From Dysgonomonas sp. 520 (GTDB lineage: Bacteria > Bacteroidota > Bacteroidia > Bacteroidales > Dysgonomonadaceae): 64,000 nt of DNA. The notes under the pieces were generated by a model. The model ran no database searches, was not told the origin of the DNA, and saw only the letters and a list, made by a program, of their open reading frames with translations. A program made the position numbers and the translations under genes. The DNA is taken from positions 62,001-126,000 of the forward strand of contig NZ_QVMP01000003.1 of NCBI RefSeq assembly GCF_010501095.1. Reading direction: 5' to 3'. How positions within the stretch are numbered: position 1 is the first letter of the stretch; each line of letters begins with the position of its first letter. Below, piece after piece: positions 54,485 to 62,622 of the stretch.

Positions 54485-55216
54485 ATGAAAAAAAAATTAT
54501 TGTTTTTATTATTATTTATTGCCTGTTCCGTCGCTTATGGGCAGGTAGGAGTGAACACGGAATCACCACAGGGAGTATTTCACATTGATGGAAGAAGAAA
54601 CACAAATGGAAATGTGAATGTGGCAGACGATGTGGTGGTAGATACTCTAGGCAGAATTGGGGTAGGGACGAATAAGCCTCAGACAAAAGTTGATATCCGA
54701 TCTTCAACAGCCGGAGGTGGTTTTCGTCTGCGAGACGGAACACAATCGGTAGGTAAGGTTCTGATATCGGATGCAAATGGAAATGGAAGCTGGGGAAGTC
54801 CATTGGATTTAACGGAGGGACGTTTGATCGTTTCGGATTCAATATCAGGAAATTGGAGCTTTCCCGACAATATAACAGCAACGCCACTGAGGCTAACTCC
54901 GGGTAAATGGCTTATTTTTGCCGGGATAACAACTAGGAATATACCCTTAACGGCGGGTGCAGTCCCACATACCGGTCTCCATTCGTGGTTGCATTTAAGA
55001 CGCGATGATACAAATGCATATCTTTATCATGCTGCTGCTTTGCCAGAACCCGCCCCAGGTTATCAGGCCTTTGTGTCGGTCAATTTCTTGCTAGACGTAA
55101 CCTCTACTATGGATGTATCCGTATGGGCATCCAGTAACTCCAGTAGAACCATTCATGATACAAGAGTAGCGGTAACAGATGGCTATTTTTATGCCTTGAG
55201 AATTCAGAGCTTTTAG
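54485..55216 (+). CDS. Secreted surface protein with GVGT-type repeats
   Basis: 243 residues with signal peptide MKKKLLFLLLFIACSVAYG. Residues about 22-110 hold short motifs VGVNTESPQGVFHIDGR, IGVGTNKPQTKVDIRSS and GTQSVGKVLISDANGNGSWG, a pattern common in Bacteroidetes surface and tail-fibre-like proteins. Residues 130-243 form a beta-rich domain (LTPGKWLIFAGITTRNIPLT, DVSVWASSNSSRTIHDTRVA). No lipobox and no T9SS tail. Function unknown. It faces away from the AraC gene, with the right inverted repeat between them, so it is a candidate target of that regulator. Confidence 0.7.
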   Translation: MKKKLLFLLLFIACSVAYGQVGVNTESPQGVFHIDGRRNTNGNVNVADDVVVDTLGRIGVGTNKPQTKVDIRSSTAGGGFRLRDGTQSVGKVLISDANGNGSWGSPLDLTEGRLIVSDSISGNWSFPDNITATPLRLTPGKWLIFAGITTRNIPLTAGAVPHTGLHSWLHLRRDDTNAYLYHAAALPEPAPGYQAFVSVNFLLDVTSTMDVSVWASSNSSRTIHDTRVAVTDGYFYALRIQSF

Positions 55217-55278
55217 AATTGGGTGTCCGAAGAACTTAAAGCATACTCAACTTAGAAATGAGACTATTTCGAGAGTAA

Positions 55279-55316
55279 CAAAAAAAACGAACCCGGAGAT
55301 ATACAAAGGGTTCGTT
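55279..55316 (-). terminator. Terminator of the sigma-factor operon
   Basis: AACGAACCC (55286-55294) and GGGTTCGTT (55308-55316) form a perfect 9-bp stem. On the minus strand the stem is followed by six to seven T residues, so it serves the sigma-factor gene. Confidence 0.8.
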
Positions 55317-55357
55317 TGCCGATTTTATCATTTGCCGAAAAATGGTAATAAGGTTAG

Positions 55358-55942
55358 TTAATCTTTCAATAACTCATTGTATAAATCATACAGCCTTTCA
55401 CGCAAGTGCAGCACAGCGTATCTTTTTCTTGAGATGAGTGTGTTGACGGTTATTCCTGTCGATTCGGAAATTTCCTTGAAAGAGAATCCTTGTAGCTCCG
55501 TCAGTTCAAAAATTTCGCGCTGTTCGACGGGTAGTTCGCCCAGTGCGCTATCCAACTCCACCCAGATTAAAGATTTCAGGTATTCCATTTCGGGAGAAGA
55601 ATCTTCATCCAATATCATGTCGGTAAGTTCCTTAATGAAAGATACATCTCCGTTGTTGTCTCTGAGGTAAGGCATTTCTTCCTCCTTGTGTTTGCGGCTA
55701 AAGTCTATTATTTGGTTGCGCGTAACAGAATAGAGCCAAGCAGACATCTGATTGATGGGATTTTCCTTCAGGTCAACCTTCATCAGTTGATAGAATACAT
55801 TTTGCAAAATATCTTCAGCATCCTCTTTCGAGGGGACTCTCTTGTTTATAAATCCCTTCAATTGCGATTGATATTTCATAAATATATCCGAAACATTGTT
55901 CTCCATAGGAAAATCCTCTTTTACGTTTATGACAGTCCTCAT
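55358..55942 (-). CDS. ECF-type RNA polymerase sigma factor
   Basis: 194 residues with both sigma-70 regions. Region 2 at about 20-90 (FMKYQSQLKGFINKRVPSKE, DAEDILQNVFYQLMKV, SAWLYSVTRNQIIDFSRKHK) and region 4 at about 130-185 (LGELPVEQREIFELTELQGF, SFKEISESTGITVNTLISRK). No region 3, hence ECF class. The start at 55942 forms an ATGA overlap with the preceding gene; an internal Met13 is the only close alternative. Coupled to a two-helix membrane protein that may control it. Confidence 0.92.
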   Translation of the reverse strand: MRTVINVKEDFPMENNVSDIFMKYQSQLKGFINKRVPSKEDAEDILQNVFYQLMKVDLKENPINQMSAWLYSVTRNQIIDFSRKHKEEEMPYLRDNNGDVSFIKELTDMILDEDSSPEMEYLKSLIWVELDSALGELPVEQREIFELTELQGFSFKEISESTGITVNTLISRKRYAVLHLRERLYDLYNELLKD

Positions 55943-56325
55943 TTATTGTCGGTTTCGCCGGGCGTAGAGCATCCTTCTTCGCCACAAAATCTGCCAAACC
56001 CTCCACGCATGTGGTTGCGTATATATTCACGCCTTTCGTCAGGAGACATGCCCTTCAATTTGTCTCGCAATTCCGATTTCTCTCTTTGGCTGAAATAGTG
56101 TTTGCCAAATTTTCCGTGTCTGTGTCTGTGCATGCGTCCTCTACCAAATCCGCTAAACAAGAGGCGACAAAGTATCATAAGTCCTGCTGCTTGCCAATAA
56201 TTGATAGCAGACCACCCTATGATTGACGGAATCAAGGCATTCCATAATAACATTACGATTGCTATGGCTGCGGCAAAAACTGCTATAAATGCAAATCCGT
56301 GCCAAATTCTTTTTATTTTTTTCAT
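55939..56325 (-). CDS. Two-helix membrane protein preceding sigma factor (possible anti-sigma)
   Basis: 128 residues. Two transmembrane helices at about 10-32 (FAFIAVFAAAIAIVMLLWNA) and 40-60 (AINYWQAAGLMILCRLLFSG), then a strongly basic stretch (GRGRMHRHRHGKFGKHYFSQ) and a helical tail QREKSELRDKLKGMSPDERR, ending in an acidic Cys-bearing tail. With N- and C-termini inside, the tail would face the cytoplasm and could contact the sigma factor, whose start overlaps this gene's stop by 4 bp. His and Cys residues near the C-terminus suggest metal or redox sensing. Function is inferred; I recognise no family. Confidence 0.75.
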   Translation of the reverse strand: MKKIKRIWHGFAFIAVFAAAIAIVMLLWNALIPSIIGWSAINYWQAAGLMILCRLLFSGFGRGRMHRHRHGKFGKHYFSQREKSELRDKLKGMSPDERREYIRNHMRGGFGRFCGEEGCSTPGETDNK

Positions 56326-56338
56326 AATTTTTCTTTTT

Positions 56339-56458
56339 CTAAATAAATACTCCTACTAAGATTAAATGAATAACAAGTCCCAGAATTGTTATCAAGGATA
56401 CTAATATCGGTAATTCTAAAGTATCATCCTTCCTTTTTTCATAATTTTCGTCTAACAT
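56339..56458 (-). CDS. 39-residue single-helix membrane protein
   Basis: ATG at 56458 to TAG at 56339 on the minus strand. It reads MLDENYEKRKDDTLELPILV followed by a hydrophobic helix SLITILGLVIHLILVGVFI: a charged head and one transmembrane segment. It ends 13 bp before the two-helix membrane protein, on the same strand as that gene and the sigma factor, so it is probably the first gene of a three-gene operon. No ribosome-binding site stands out, as is common in Bacteroidetes. The short length lowers confidence, but composition and spacing favour a real gene. Confidence 0.55.
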   Translation of the reverse strand: MLDENYEKRKDDTLELPILVSLITILGLVIHLILVGVFI

Positions 56459-56495
56459 AATTTTCAAATTGTATTAATCCTCTACATTTTATAGT

Positions 56496-56840
56496 AATGT
56501 CAATCAGTAGTTGAAAAGTGTTCCTTTTTATTATATAATACACTGCGCGGAATTAAAATTCCTTGCATTCCTTTTGACCCAAGCCTCAAAAGGAATCAAA
56601 AAGGCTTTCTGTGACTTAGGCTTCTTGCCGACCCACTATACAGCTTATAAGCTGAACAAAAAATAACTCGCACCAAAAGCCTGTTAAAACCAGAATGGTT
56701 CGGCTATGCTCAAACAGCTTTTTGTTCTTATCGCTTATTGCGCTGTGTGGGTACCCCGTCAATTAGCCAAATGTCACGTTTAAACCCGTTAGGCGAAACG
56801 ACTAATATAATTGAACACTTTTCAACTACTGATTCACATT
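56496..56840. mobile_element. 345-bp element with 28-bp terminal inverted repeats
   Basis: Ends 56496-56523 and 56813-56840 match as inverted repeats at 27 of 28 positions (AGTAGTTGAAAAGTGTTC and complement at the inner side). The interior has CCTTTTGACCCAAGCCTCAAAAGG, a further imperfect palindrome, and no gene. One end recurs near 20886-20907 and the adjoining interior near 48033. It looks like a non-autonomous transposon remnant or MITE upstream of the nuo cluster. Confidence 0.6.
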
Positions 56841-57154
56841 GAATAATAAAAAATTATCAGGCGTGCCGTTCTGTTATTGAAGACGAGCGAGTGAATGGGA
56901 TATTTTATCGGTTTTGTTATTTTAACAATAAGCTGGAAGTCTCGAACAAAATGTTGTTTTTCGGTTATTTGTGCGAATCAGTGGTTGAATACACCTCTCC
57001 CTAACCCTCTCCAATAGAGAGGGGGTGGTCTGCCCGAAAGTAGGGGTGAATTTTCATGATCTGCCACATTTTGACAAAATGAAAGCAAAAACGGCTTTCG
57101 TTTACAACTTTTAAGAAACTAAAAAATATCTGGCACTTTTTTAATAGGTATTTT
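56841..57154. other. Gap between element and nuo promoter
   Basis: No gene seen. A perfect 7-bp hairpin CCCTCTC-CAATA-GAGAGGG lies at 57005-57023 within a CT-rich run. Confidence 0.5.
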
Positions 57155-57186
57155 CTTGGGCGTCCGAAAATAATATTTTACTTTTG
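57155..57186 (+). promoter_or_regulatory. Promoter of the nuo cluster
   Basis: CTTG (57155-57158, one base off TTTG), a 20-bp spacer and TACTTTTG (57179-57186). About 100 bp leader before nuoA. Confidence 0.55.
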
Positions 57187-57288
57187 CGACATTGTTCCGA
57201 TTTGCAAACTGGAACTATCAATAATGGCTAAAAATAGAACATGAAATAACACTTTTGGAGAAGTGTGGATTAATTCATAGGATTAAAC

Positions 57289-57639
57289 ATGGAAGAATCT
57301 CTTTTTTTAACGGTCCTCATCACTGGGATGTTTTTGGTTTGTGCCGGATTAGGCATAGCAATACTTTTATCGCCCAGTTCTTTCAACGCACAAAAAGGTC
57401 AGGCCTATGAGTGTGGTATACCCACTCACGGAACATCTTGGATGCAATTCAAGGTGGGATATTATCTATATGCTATCCTCTACCTTTTGTTCGACGTAGA
57501 AGCAGTATTTCTATTCCCTTGGTCAACCGTTGTCAGACAACTAGGCACACCGGGGCTAATCAGTATTTTATTTTTCTTGTTAATTCTGGGACTGGGTTTA
57601 GCTTACGCCTGGAGAAAAGGAGCATTGAAATGGAAGTAA
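57289..57639 (+). CDS. nuoA: Complex I subunit NuoA
   Basis: Membrane subunit of proton- or sodium-pumping complex I, 116 residues with three helices. Signature [20 protein letters not shown] and [15 protein letters not shown] between helices 1 and 2. First gene of the cluster; its stop overlaps nuoB by 10 bp. Confidence 0.96.
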   Translation: MEESLFLTVLITGMFLVCAGLGIAILLSPSSFNAQKGQAYECGIPTHGTSWMQFKVGYYLYAILYLLFDVEAVFLFPWSTVVRQLGTPGLISILFFLLILGLGLAYAWRKGALKWK

Positions 57640-58193
57640 AAAACATTTATATAAAGGGTATACCCAACGATGAATTCAAAGACAACCAGTCTTTGGAAGA
57701 AATGGTGGCAGAGCTTCGCAAAAACGGGGTTCCTGTTGTTGTAGGTGTGTTGGACGACCTGATCAATTGGGGACGTTCAAATTCTGTTTGGCCTTTGGCA
57801 TTCGCCACAAGTTGCTGTGGTATTGAATTTATGGCAACTGCGGCGGCAAAGCACGATATAGCACGTTTTGGTATGGAGGTTACTCGTAACAGTCCTCGTC
57901 AGGCCGACTGTATTGTGGTGGCAGGAACTATCGTGCACAAAATGGCGCCACTGTTGAAACGTGTATACGACCAGATGGCCGAGCCTAAATATGTGGTTGC
58001 GATGGGAAGTTGCGCCATATCGGGAGGTCCGTTCGTCAACTCTTACCATGTGGTGAAGGGAATTGACGAGTTTATGCCTGTTGATGTGTACGTGCCCGGA
58101 TGCCCTCCACGCCCTGAGTCGTTGCTTTATGGGTTGATGCAATTGCAACGAAAAATAAAAATGGAACGCTTTCTTTTTAAAGTGAAAAAATAA
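57630..58193 (+). CDS. nuoB: Complex I subunit NuoB
   Basis: Carries the N2 iron-sulfur cluster next to the quinone site. 187 residues from ATG at 57630, which overlaps nuoA by 10 bp. A longer frame from 57411 runs inside nuoA in another frame and has no NuoB-like content. Cluster ligands are in [22 protein letters not shown] and [11 protein letters not shown] 110-bp gap with a short GGTCT-GAGACC palindrome separates it from nuoCD. Confidence 0.96.
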   Translation: MEVKNIYIKGIPNDEFKDNQSLEEMVAELRKNGVPVVVGVLDDLINWGRSNSVWPLAFATSCCGIEFMATAAAKHDIARFGMEVTRNSPRQADCIVVAGTIVHKMAPLLKRVYDQMAEPKYVVAMGSCAISGGPFVNSYHVVKGIDEFMPVDVYVPGCPPRPESLLYGLMQLQRKIKMERFLFKVKK

Positions 58194-58303
58194 GTAGCTT
58201 ATAGCTTAATAATAATATTAATGAATGCATTTAAGTTATAACCGGTTTAAGCTGTTATACTTGCCAAAGCAATAAAAAGGTCTGAGACCTTAACAAAGTA
58301 TCA

Positions 58304-59932
58304 ATGGAAAAGATAAAGGAGCTAATCTTAAAAACTGTACCGGATGCGGTGGTTGATGAAACGCAAAAGTTGACGGTTACAGTAACATCTGACAAACTAC
58401 ATCTTCTGGCAAAAACATTGCGTTACAATGAAGCCATGCCTTTCGATTTCCTCGTTATGATGATCGGGGAAGATCAGGGCGAGGCTTTGGGCGTATTGTA
58501 TATGTTGTCAGCTTCGCAAGATGTGTCAAAAGAACTTGTTCTTCGAACCTCGACAACGGATAGGGAAAAACCGCTTCTGTATTCTGTTACCGATCTGTGG
58601 GAGACTGCTCATTTTAATGAGCGTGAAATTTATGCCATGTTGGGTATACGTTTCATAAACAACCCCGATATGCGTAAATTTTTCCTTAACCAAGACTGGG
58701 TTGGTTTTCCGTTGAGAAAAGATTACGATGCAGATCCGGCAATCAATCCGGTAAATCTTGAGAGCCGTGATATTATTGATATCGCTCCCCGCATAGTGGA
58801 AACCGAACAGGGACTGAAAGAGGAAACGGTGAGGATTTTTGAAGAAGATGATTATATCATCAATATTGGTCCGCAGCACCCTTCCATGCACGGGGTTATG
58901 CACTTTCGCACATCGCTGGACGGCGAAATAGTGAAAAAAATTGATGTGCATAGCGGATATATCCACCGTGGAATAGAAAAACTGAGCGAAAGCCTTACAT
59001 ATCCTCAGATATTGCATTTCACAGATCGACTTGACTATCTTTCGGCAAACATCAACCGCCATGCGTTGTGTATGTGCGTTGAAAAAGCAGCCGAAATAGA
59101 AGTGCCCGAACGGGCGCAATATATCCGTGTGCTTACGGACGAATTGAACCGCATACAGTCGCACCTTATCGCATGGGGAACCATGTGTATGGACTTGGGT
59201 GCAACAACCGCCTTCATCTACGGAATGCGTGAGCGGGAATTGATTCTCGAAATATTCGAAAAACTTAGTGGAGGGCGTCTCATCATCAATTACAATGTGA
59301 TTGGCGGTGTGATGTTCGATATATATGATGGTTTCCAAAAAGACATCCATGCTTTCATCATCGAGATGAGAAAACGTGTGAAAGAATATCACAAACTATT
59401 CTCAGGAAACGTTATCGCTCTTGGACGTATGAAAGACCTCGGAATCATGACCAAAGAAGATGCTATCTCGTATGCAGTTACAGGTCCTGCCGGACGAGGT
59501 TCGGGTTGGTCTTGCGACCTTCGTATACATCAGCCTTATTCAATTTACGATAAGGTTCAGTTCAAGGAAATCATTCGCACCGAAGGCGATGCTTATGCCC
59601 GTTACCTGAATCGTTTGGACGAGATAGAAACATCGTTGGAAATATTGGAACAATTGGTAGACAATATTCCGGATGGAGATTTTCAAGCGAAAACAAAGGC
59701 TATTATCAAATTGCCCGAAGGTCGATATTATCAGCGTGTTGAGGCTGCCCGTGGTGAATTTGGAGTATACATCGAAAGCCGTGGAGATAAAACTCCTTAT
59801 CGCCTGAAATTCCGTTCGCCATCTATGGCACTTGTTTCGGCTATGCCATTGATCTGCCGGGAAGAAAAACTATCAGACCTTATTGGTATCGGAGGGTCTA
59901 TGGACTATGTGATACCAGATATTGACCGTTAA
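58304..59932 (+). CDS. nuoC: Complex I fused subunit NuoCD
   Basis: 542-residue fusion of NuoC (about 1-150: [38 protein letters not shown]) and NuoD (about 180-542: [48 protein letters not shown] end). HPSMHG and [17 protein letters not shown] residues line the quinone site. The fusion is common in this group. No nuoE, nuoF or nuoG follows; the next gene is nuoH. Confidence 0.95.
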   Translation: MEKIKELILKTVPDAVVDETQKLTVTVTSDKLHLLAKTLRYNEAMPFDFLVMMIGEDQGEALGVLYMLSASQDVSKELVLRTSTTDREKPLLYSVTDLWETAHFNEREIYAMLGIRFINNPDMRKFFLNQDWVGFPLRKDYDADPAINPVNLESRDIIDIAPRIVETEQGLKEETVRIFEEDDYIINIGPQHPSMHGVMHFRTSLDGEIVKKIDVHSGYIHRGIEKLSESLTYPQILHFTDRLDYLSANINRHALCMCVEKAAEIEVPERAQYIRVLTDELNRIQSHLIAWGTMCMDLGATTAFIYGMRERELILEIFEKLSGGRLIINYNVIGGVMFDIYDGFQKDIHAFIIEMRKRVKEYHKLFSGNVIALGRMKDLGIMTKEDAISYAVTGPAGRGSGWSCDLRIHQPYSIYDKVQFKEIIRTEGDAYARYLNRLDEIETSLEILEQLVDNIPDGDFQAKTKAIIKLPEGRYYQRVEAARGEFGVYIESRGDKTPYRLKFRSPSMALVSAMPLICREEKLSDLIGIGGSMDYVIPDIDR

Positions 59933-59957
59933 TTTTGATTATTTATATTTAAACAAT

Positions 59958-61052
59958 ATGATAAAGTATATTGAAGCACCCTATTATCTTGACTTACTCG
60001 ATAATTTCTTGAAAACAAATCTGCCGGAATGGGCGGCTTTGGCTATTGAGTATGTATTAATAGGTCTTGTTTTGTTAACGGCCTATGCAGTAATAGCTTT
60101 GGCATTGATTTATGTTGAACGTAAGGTCACCGGATTTTTTCAGGCACGTTTGGGCCCGAACCGTGTAGGGCCTTTCGGTATCATTCAGAGTGTTGCCGAT
60201 ATGATCAAGATATTGCTAAAAGAAATTATTCGCATCGACAACGTTGATAAGTTCCTGTTCTATCTTGCGCCTTTCTTCATGATCGTGTCTTCGTTCCTTA
60301 CATTCGGGGCATTGCCTTTTGGACGGGGCCTTCACGTAGTGGACTTTGACAACGGAATTTTCTATCTTATAGCAGTTTCATCATTAAGCATTATTGGTGT
60401 ACTACTAGCAGGATGGGCAAGTAACAATAAATATTCGATGATCGGAGCAATGCGAAGCGGTGCTCAGTTTATCAGCTACGAGCTTTCTGCAGCAATGGCG
60501 TTGATGACAATCGTTGTCTTGACAGGAACGATGAAGCTATCTACAATTGTAGATCAACAAGAATATGTTTATCATTGGAATATTTTTAGAGGACACATTC
60601 CTGCAGTAATAGCATTTGTTATCTATCTGATTGCAGGTCATGCCGAAACAAACCGTGGACCTTTTGACTTGCCCGAAGCAGAGTCGGAGTTGACTGCCGG
60701 TTACCATACTGAGTATTCAGGATTACAATTCGGGTTCTATTATCTGGCCGAATATTTGAATATGTTTATCATTGCAGGTATTGCAACAACCGTATTCTTA
60801 GGAGGATGGCAACCGATTCAGGTTGAAGGTTGGGACGGATTTAATACTGCAATGAACTTTATACCGTCTTTTGTTTGGTTCTTCGGAAAAACAGGATTCC
60901 TCGTTATGCTTAGCTTGTGGGTTAGATGGACATTCCCTCGTTTGCGTATCGACCAGTTGTTGAATCTGGAGTGGAAATATCTGTTGCCAATCAATATGGT
61001 GAACCTTATTTTGATGGTAATCATCGTAATTTACGGATTATATATACACTAA
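59958..61052 (+). CDS. nuoH: Complex I subunit NuoH
   Basis: Membrane subunit that contacts the quinone chamber, 364 residues with about eight helices. ATG at 59958 chosen; an upstream TTG at 59922 would overlap nuoCD. Signature [55 protein letters not shown] and [21 protein letters not shown]. Confidence 0.95.
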   Translation: MIKYIEAPYYLDLLDNFLKTNLPEWAALAIEYVLIGLVLLTAYAVIALALIYVERKVTGFFQARLGPNRVGPFGIIQSVADMIKILLKEIIRIDNVDKFLFYLAPFFMIVSSFLTFGALPFGRGLHVVDFDNGIFYLIAVSSLSIIGVLLAGWASNNKYSMIGAMRSGAQFISYELSAAMALMTIVVLTGTMKLSTIVDQQEYVYHWNIFRGHIPAVIAFVIYLIAGHAETNRGPFDLPEAESELTAGYHTEYSGLQFGFYYLAEYLNMFIIAGIATTVFLGGWQPIQVEGWDGFNTAMNFIPSFVWFFGKTGFLVMLSLWVRWTFPRLRIDQLLNLEWKYLLPINMVNLILMVIIVIYGLYIH

Positions 61053-61067
61053 ACTTAGAATATAGAA

Positions 61068-61628
61068 ATGAGTTCAGTATCACAATATTTTTCAGGAATG
61101 TTTAAAGGCATCTGGTCTTTGTTGACCGGTATGTCCGTCACCCTGAAAGAACTTTTTGCAAAGAAAGTAACACAGCAATATCCCGAAAACAGGAAGACGT
61201 TGGAGATGTCGCCACGTTTCAAAGGGGTATTGATAATGCCTCATGACGAAAACAACGAACATGCTTGTACGGCTTGCGGTATTTGTCAGATGAATTGTCC
61301 TAATGGAACTATAAAAGTTCTGTCGAAGATGATTGAGACGGAAGATGGTAAAAAGAAAAAAATACTTGACCAGCATCAGTACGATTTGGGAATGTGTACA
61401 TTCTGCAATTTGTGTGTTATTACTTGTCCTCAAGATGCGATAATATTTGATCAGGATTTCGAAAATTCTGTATTTACACATAGCCGTTTAAGAATGAGGC
61501 TGAATAAGGAAGGATCGAAGTTGCGGGAGAAGAAAAAGCCTGCTCCTGTTGCAAAACCAGCTCCTGAAAAAGCGGCAGAGCCACCGGCAGAAGCGAGCGC
61601 AGATAAGGACAACGAAACAAAAGAGTAA
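61068..61628 (+). CDS. nuoI: Complex I subunit NuoI with extended tail
   Basis: Two [4Fe-4S] ferredoxin-type motifs, CTACGICQMNCPNG and CTFCNLCVITCPQDA, pass electrons to NuoB. 186 residues. The C-terminal 35 residues (KKKPAPVAKPAPEKAAEPPA and on) are a low-complexity Ala/Pro/Lys/Glu tail not needed for the fold. In a complex without NuoEFG this subunit is the likely entry point for electrons from a soluble donor such as ferredoxin. That is inference. Confidence 0.95.
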   Translation: MSSVSQYFSGMFKGIWSLLTGMSVTLKELFAKKVTQQYPENRKTLEMSPRFKGVLIMPHDENNEHACTACGICQMNCPNGTIKVLSKMIETEDGKKKKILDQHQYDLGMCTFCNLCVITCPQDAIIFDQDFENSVFTHSRLRMRLNKEGSKLREKKKPAPVAKPAPEKAAEPPAEASADKDNETKE

Positions 61629-61643
61629 TCTTTAATCAGTTCG

Positions 61644-61727
61644 AGTTACAAGTAGACGAATAACAAGTCTGCAAAGTGCTGACCTCGTTTACTCGCAACT
61701 GTCCAAAGGACGAAGTAACTTGTAACT
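61644..61727. repeat. Small inverted-repeat insertion between nuoI and nuoJ
   Basis: AGTTACAAGT (61644-61653) and ACTTGTAACT (61718-61727) are perfect 10-bp terminal inverted repeats around 64 bp. The same word occurs twice at 25813-25845. It widens the nuoI-nuoJ gap to 145 bp in an otherwise tight operon. Confidence 0.6.
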
Positions 61728-61773
61728 ATATAAAATATATCATTAAATTCGATCAATTACTTATATATTGATT

Positions 61774-62277
61774 ATGGGAGAACAAATTGTATTTTTAATT
61801 CTGGGAGCAATAATAGCCGGATGTTCAATTTTGGCTGTTACTACACAGAAAATTATCAGGGCGGCAACATTTCTTTTGTTTGTGCTATTGGCTACTGCAG
61901 GGATATACCTTCTGCTCGATTATCACTTTCTGGCAATGGTGCAAATAGCAGTTTATGCCGGTGGCATCATGGTCTTGTTTATCTTTGCCATATTGTTGAC
62001 CAATCAACCCGGAGTTAATGTGAAGTTTGAAAAGCCCTGGCGGATGTTTCTGGCTGCTTTGGCTGCTTTGTCAGGTTTAGTTATTTGCGGGCATATTATA
62101 TTTTATAATGTGACAAAAATATTTAAATATGCAGAGATAGACTATATAAGCATGCAAACAATAGGGACAGCCATGATGGGCACAGATCAGCACCAATATC
62201 TGCTTCCGTTCGAAGCTATCAGTTTGTTGCTTCTGGCATGTATAATAGGAGGTATAATGATTGCGCGTAAACGCTAA
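61774..62277 (+). CDS. nuoJ: Complex I subunit NuoJ
   Basis: Membrane subunit of 167 residues with five helices. ATG at 61774 preferred over a TTG two codons earlier. Signatures: TQKIIRAATFLLFVLLATAG, MVQIAVYAGGIMVLFIFAIL (the pi-bulge helix region) and a final helix LLLLACIIGGIMIARKR. Confidence 0.94.
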   Translation: MGEQIVFLILGAIIAGCSILAVTTQKIIRAATFLLFVLLATAGIYLLLDYHFLAMVQIAVYAGGIMVLFIFAILLTNQPGVNVKFEKPWRMFLAALAALSGLVICGHIIFYNVTKIFKYAEIDYISMQTIGTAMMGTDQHQYLLPFEAISLLLLACIIGGIMIARKR

Positions 62278-62292
62278 AAAATATAAAGAGAT

Positions 62293-62610
62293 ATGAATAA
62301 TATTCCAATGGAGGCTTGTTTGGCTATCAGTACACTAATGTTTTTTGCAGGAGTTTACGGATTCTTGTCTCGCAAGAACATGATAATGGTTCTTGTTTCA
62401 TTAGAATTGATGCTCAATGCAGTTGACCTGAACTTTGTGGTGTTCAACCGCTACTTGTATCCCGGACAAATGGAAGGAATGTTCTTTGCCTTGTTCGGTA
62501 TTGCCATTGCTGCTGCAGAAACAGCCATAGCGATAGCAATCATAATAAATATATATCGTAATGTGAAGCGTATATATATTGACGAAAATATAACAGAGTT
62601 GAAACACTAA
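62293..62610 (+). CDS. nuoK: Complex I subunit NuoK
   Basis: Small membrane subunit of 105 residues, three helices. SLELMLNAVDLNFVVFNRYL contains the conserved Glu of helix 2, and FALFGIAIAAAETAIAIAII that of helix 3. Start 15 bp after nuoJ. Confidence 0.95.
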   Translation: MNNIPMEACLAISTLMFFAGVYGFLSRKNMIMVLVSLELMLNAVDLNFVVFNRYLYPGQMEGMFFALFGIAIAAAETAIAIAIIINIYRNVKRIYIDENITELKH

Positions 62611-62622
62611 GAGAAAAATAAA

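Noticed and set aside
57411..57629. N-terminal extension of nuoB by 73 residues
   Set aside because: It lies entirely inside nuoA in another frame, has no NuoB-like content, and the ATG at 57630 gives the normal NuoB start.
58526..59392. Long antisense frame opposite nuoCD
   Set aside because: Shadow of a clearly conserved gene; His/Phe-rich translation with no recognisable fold.
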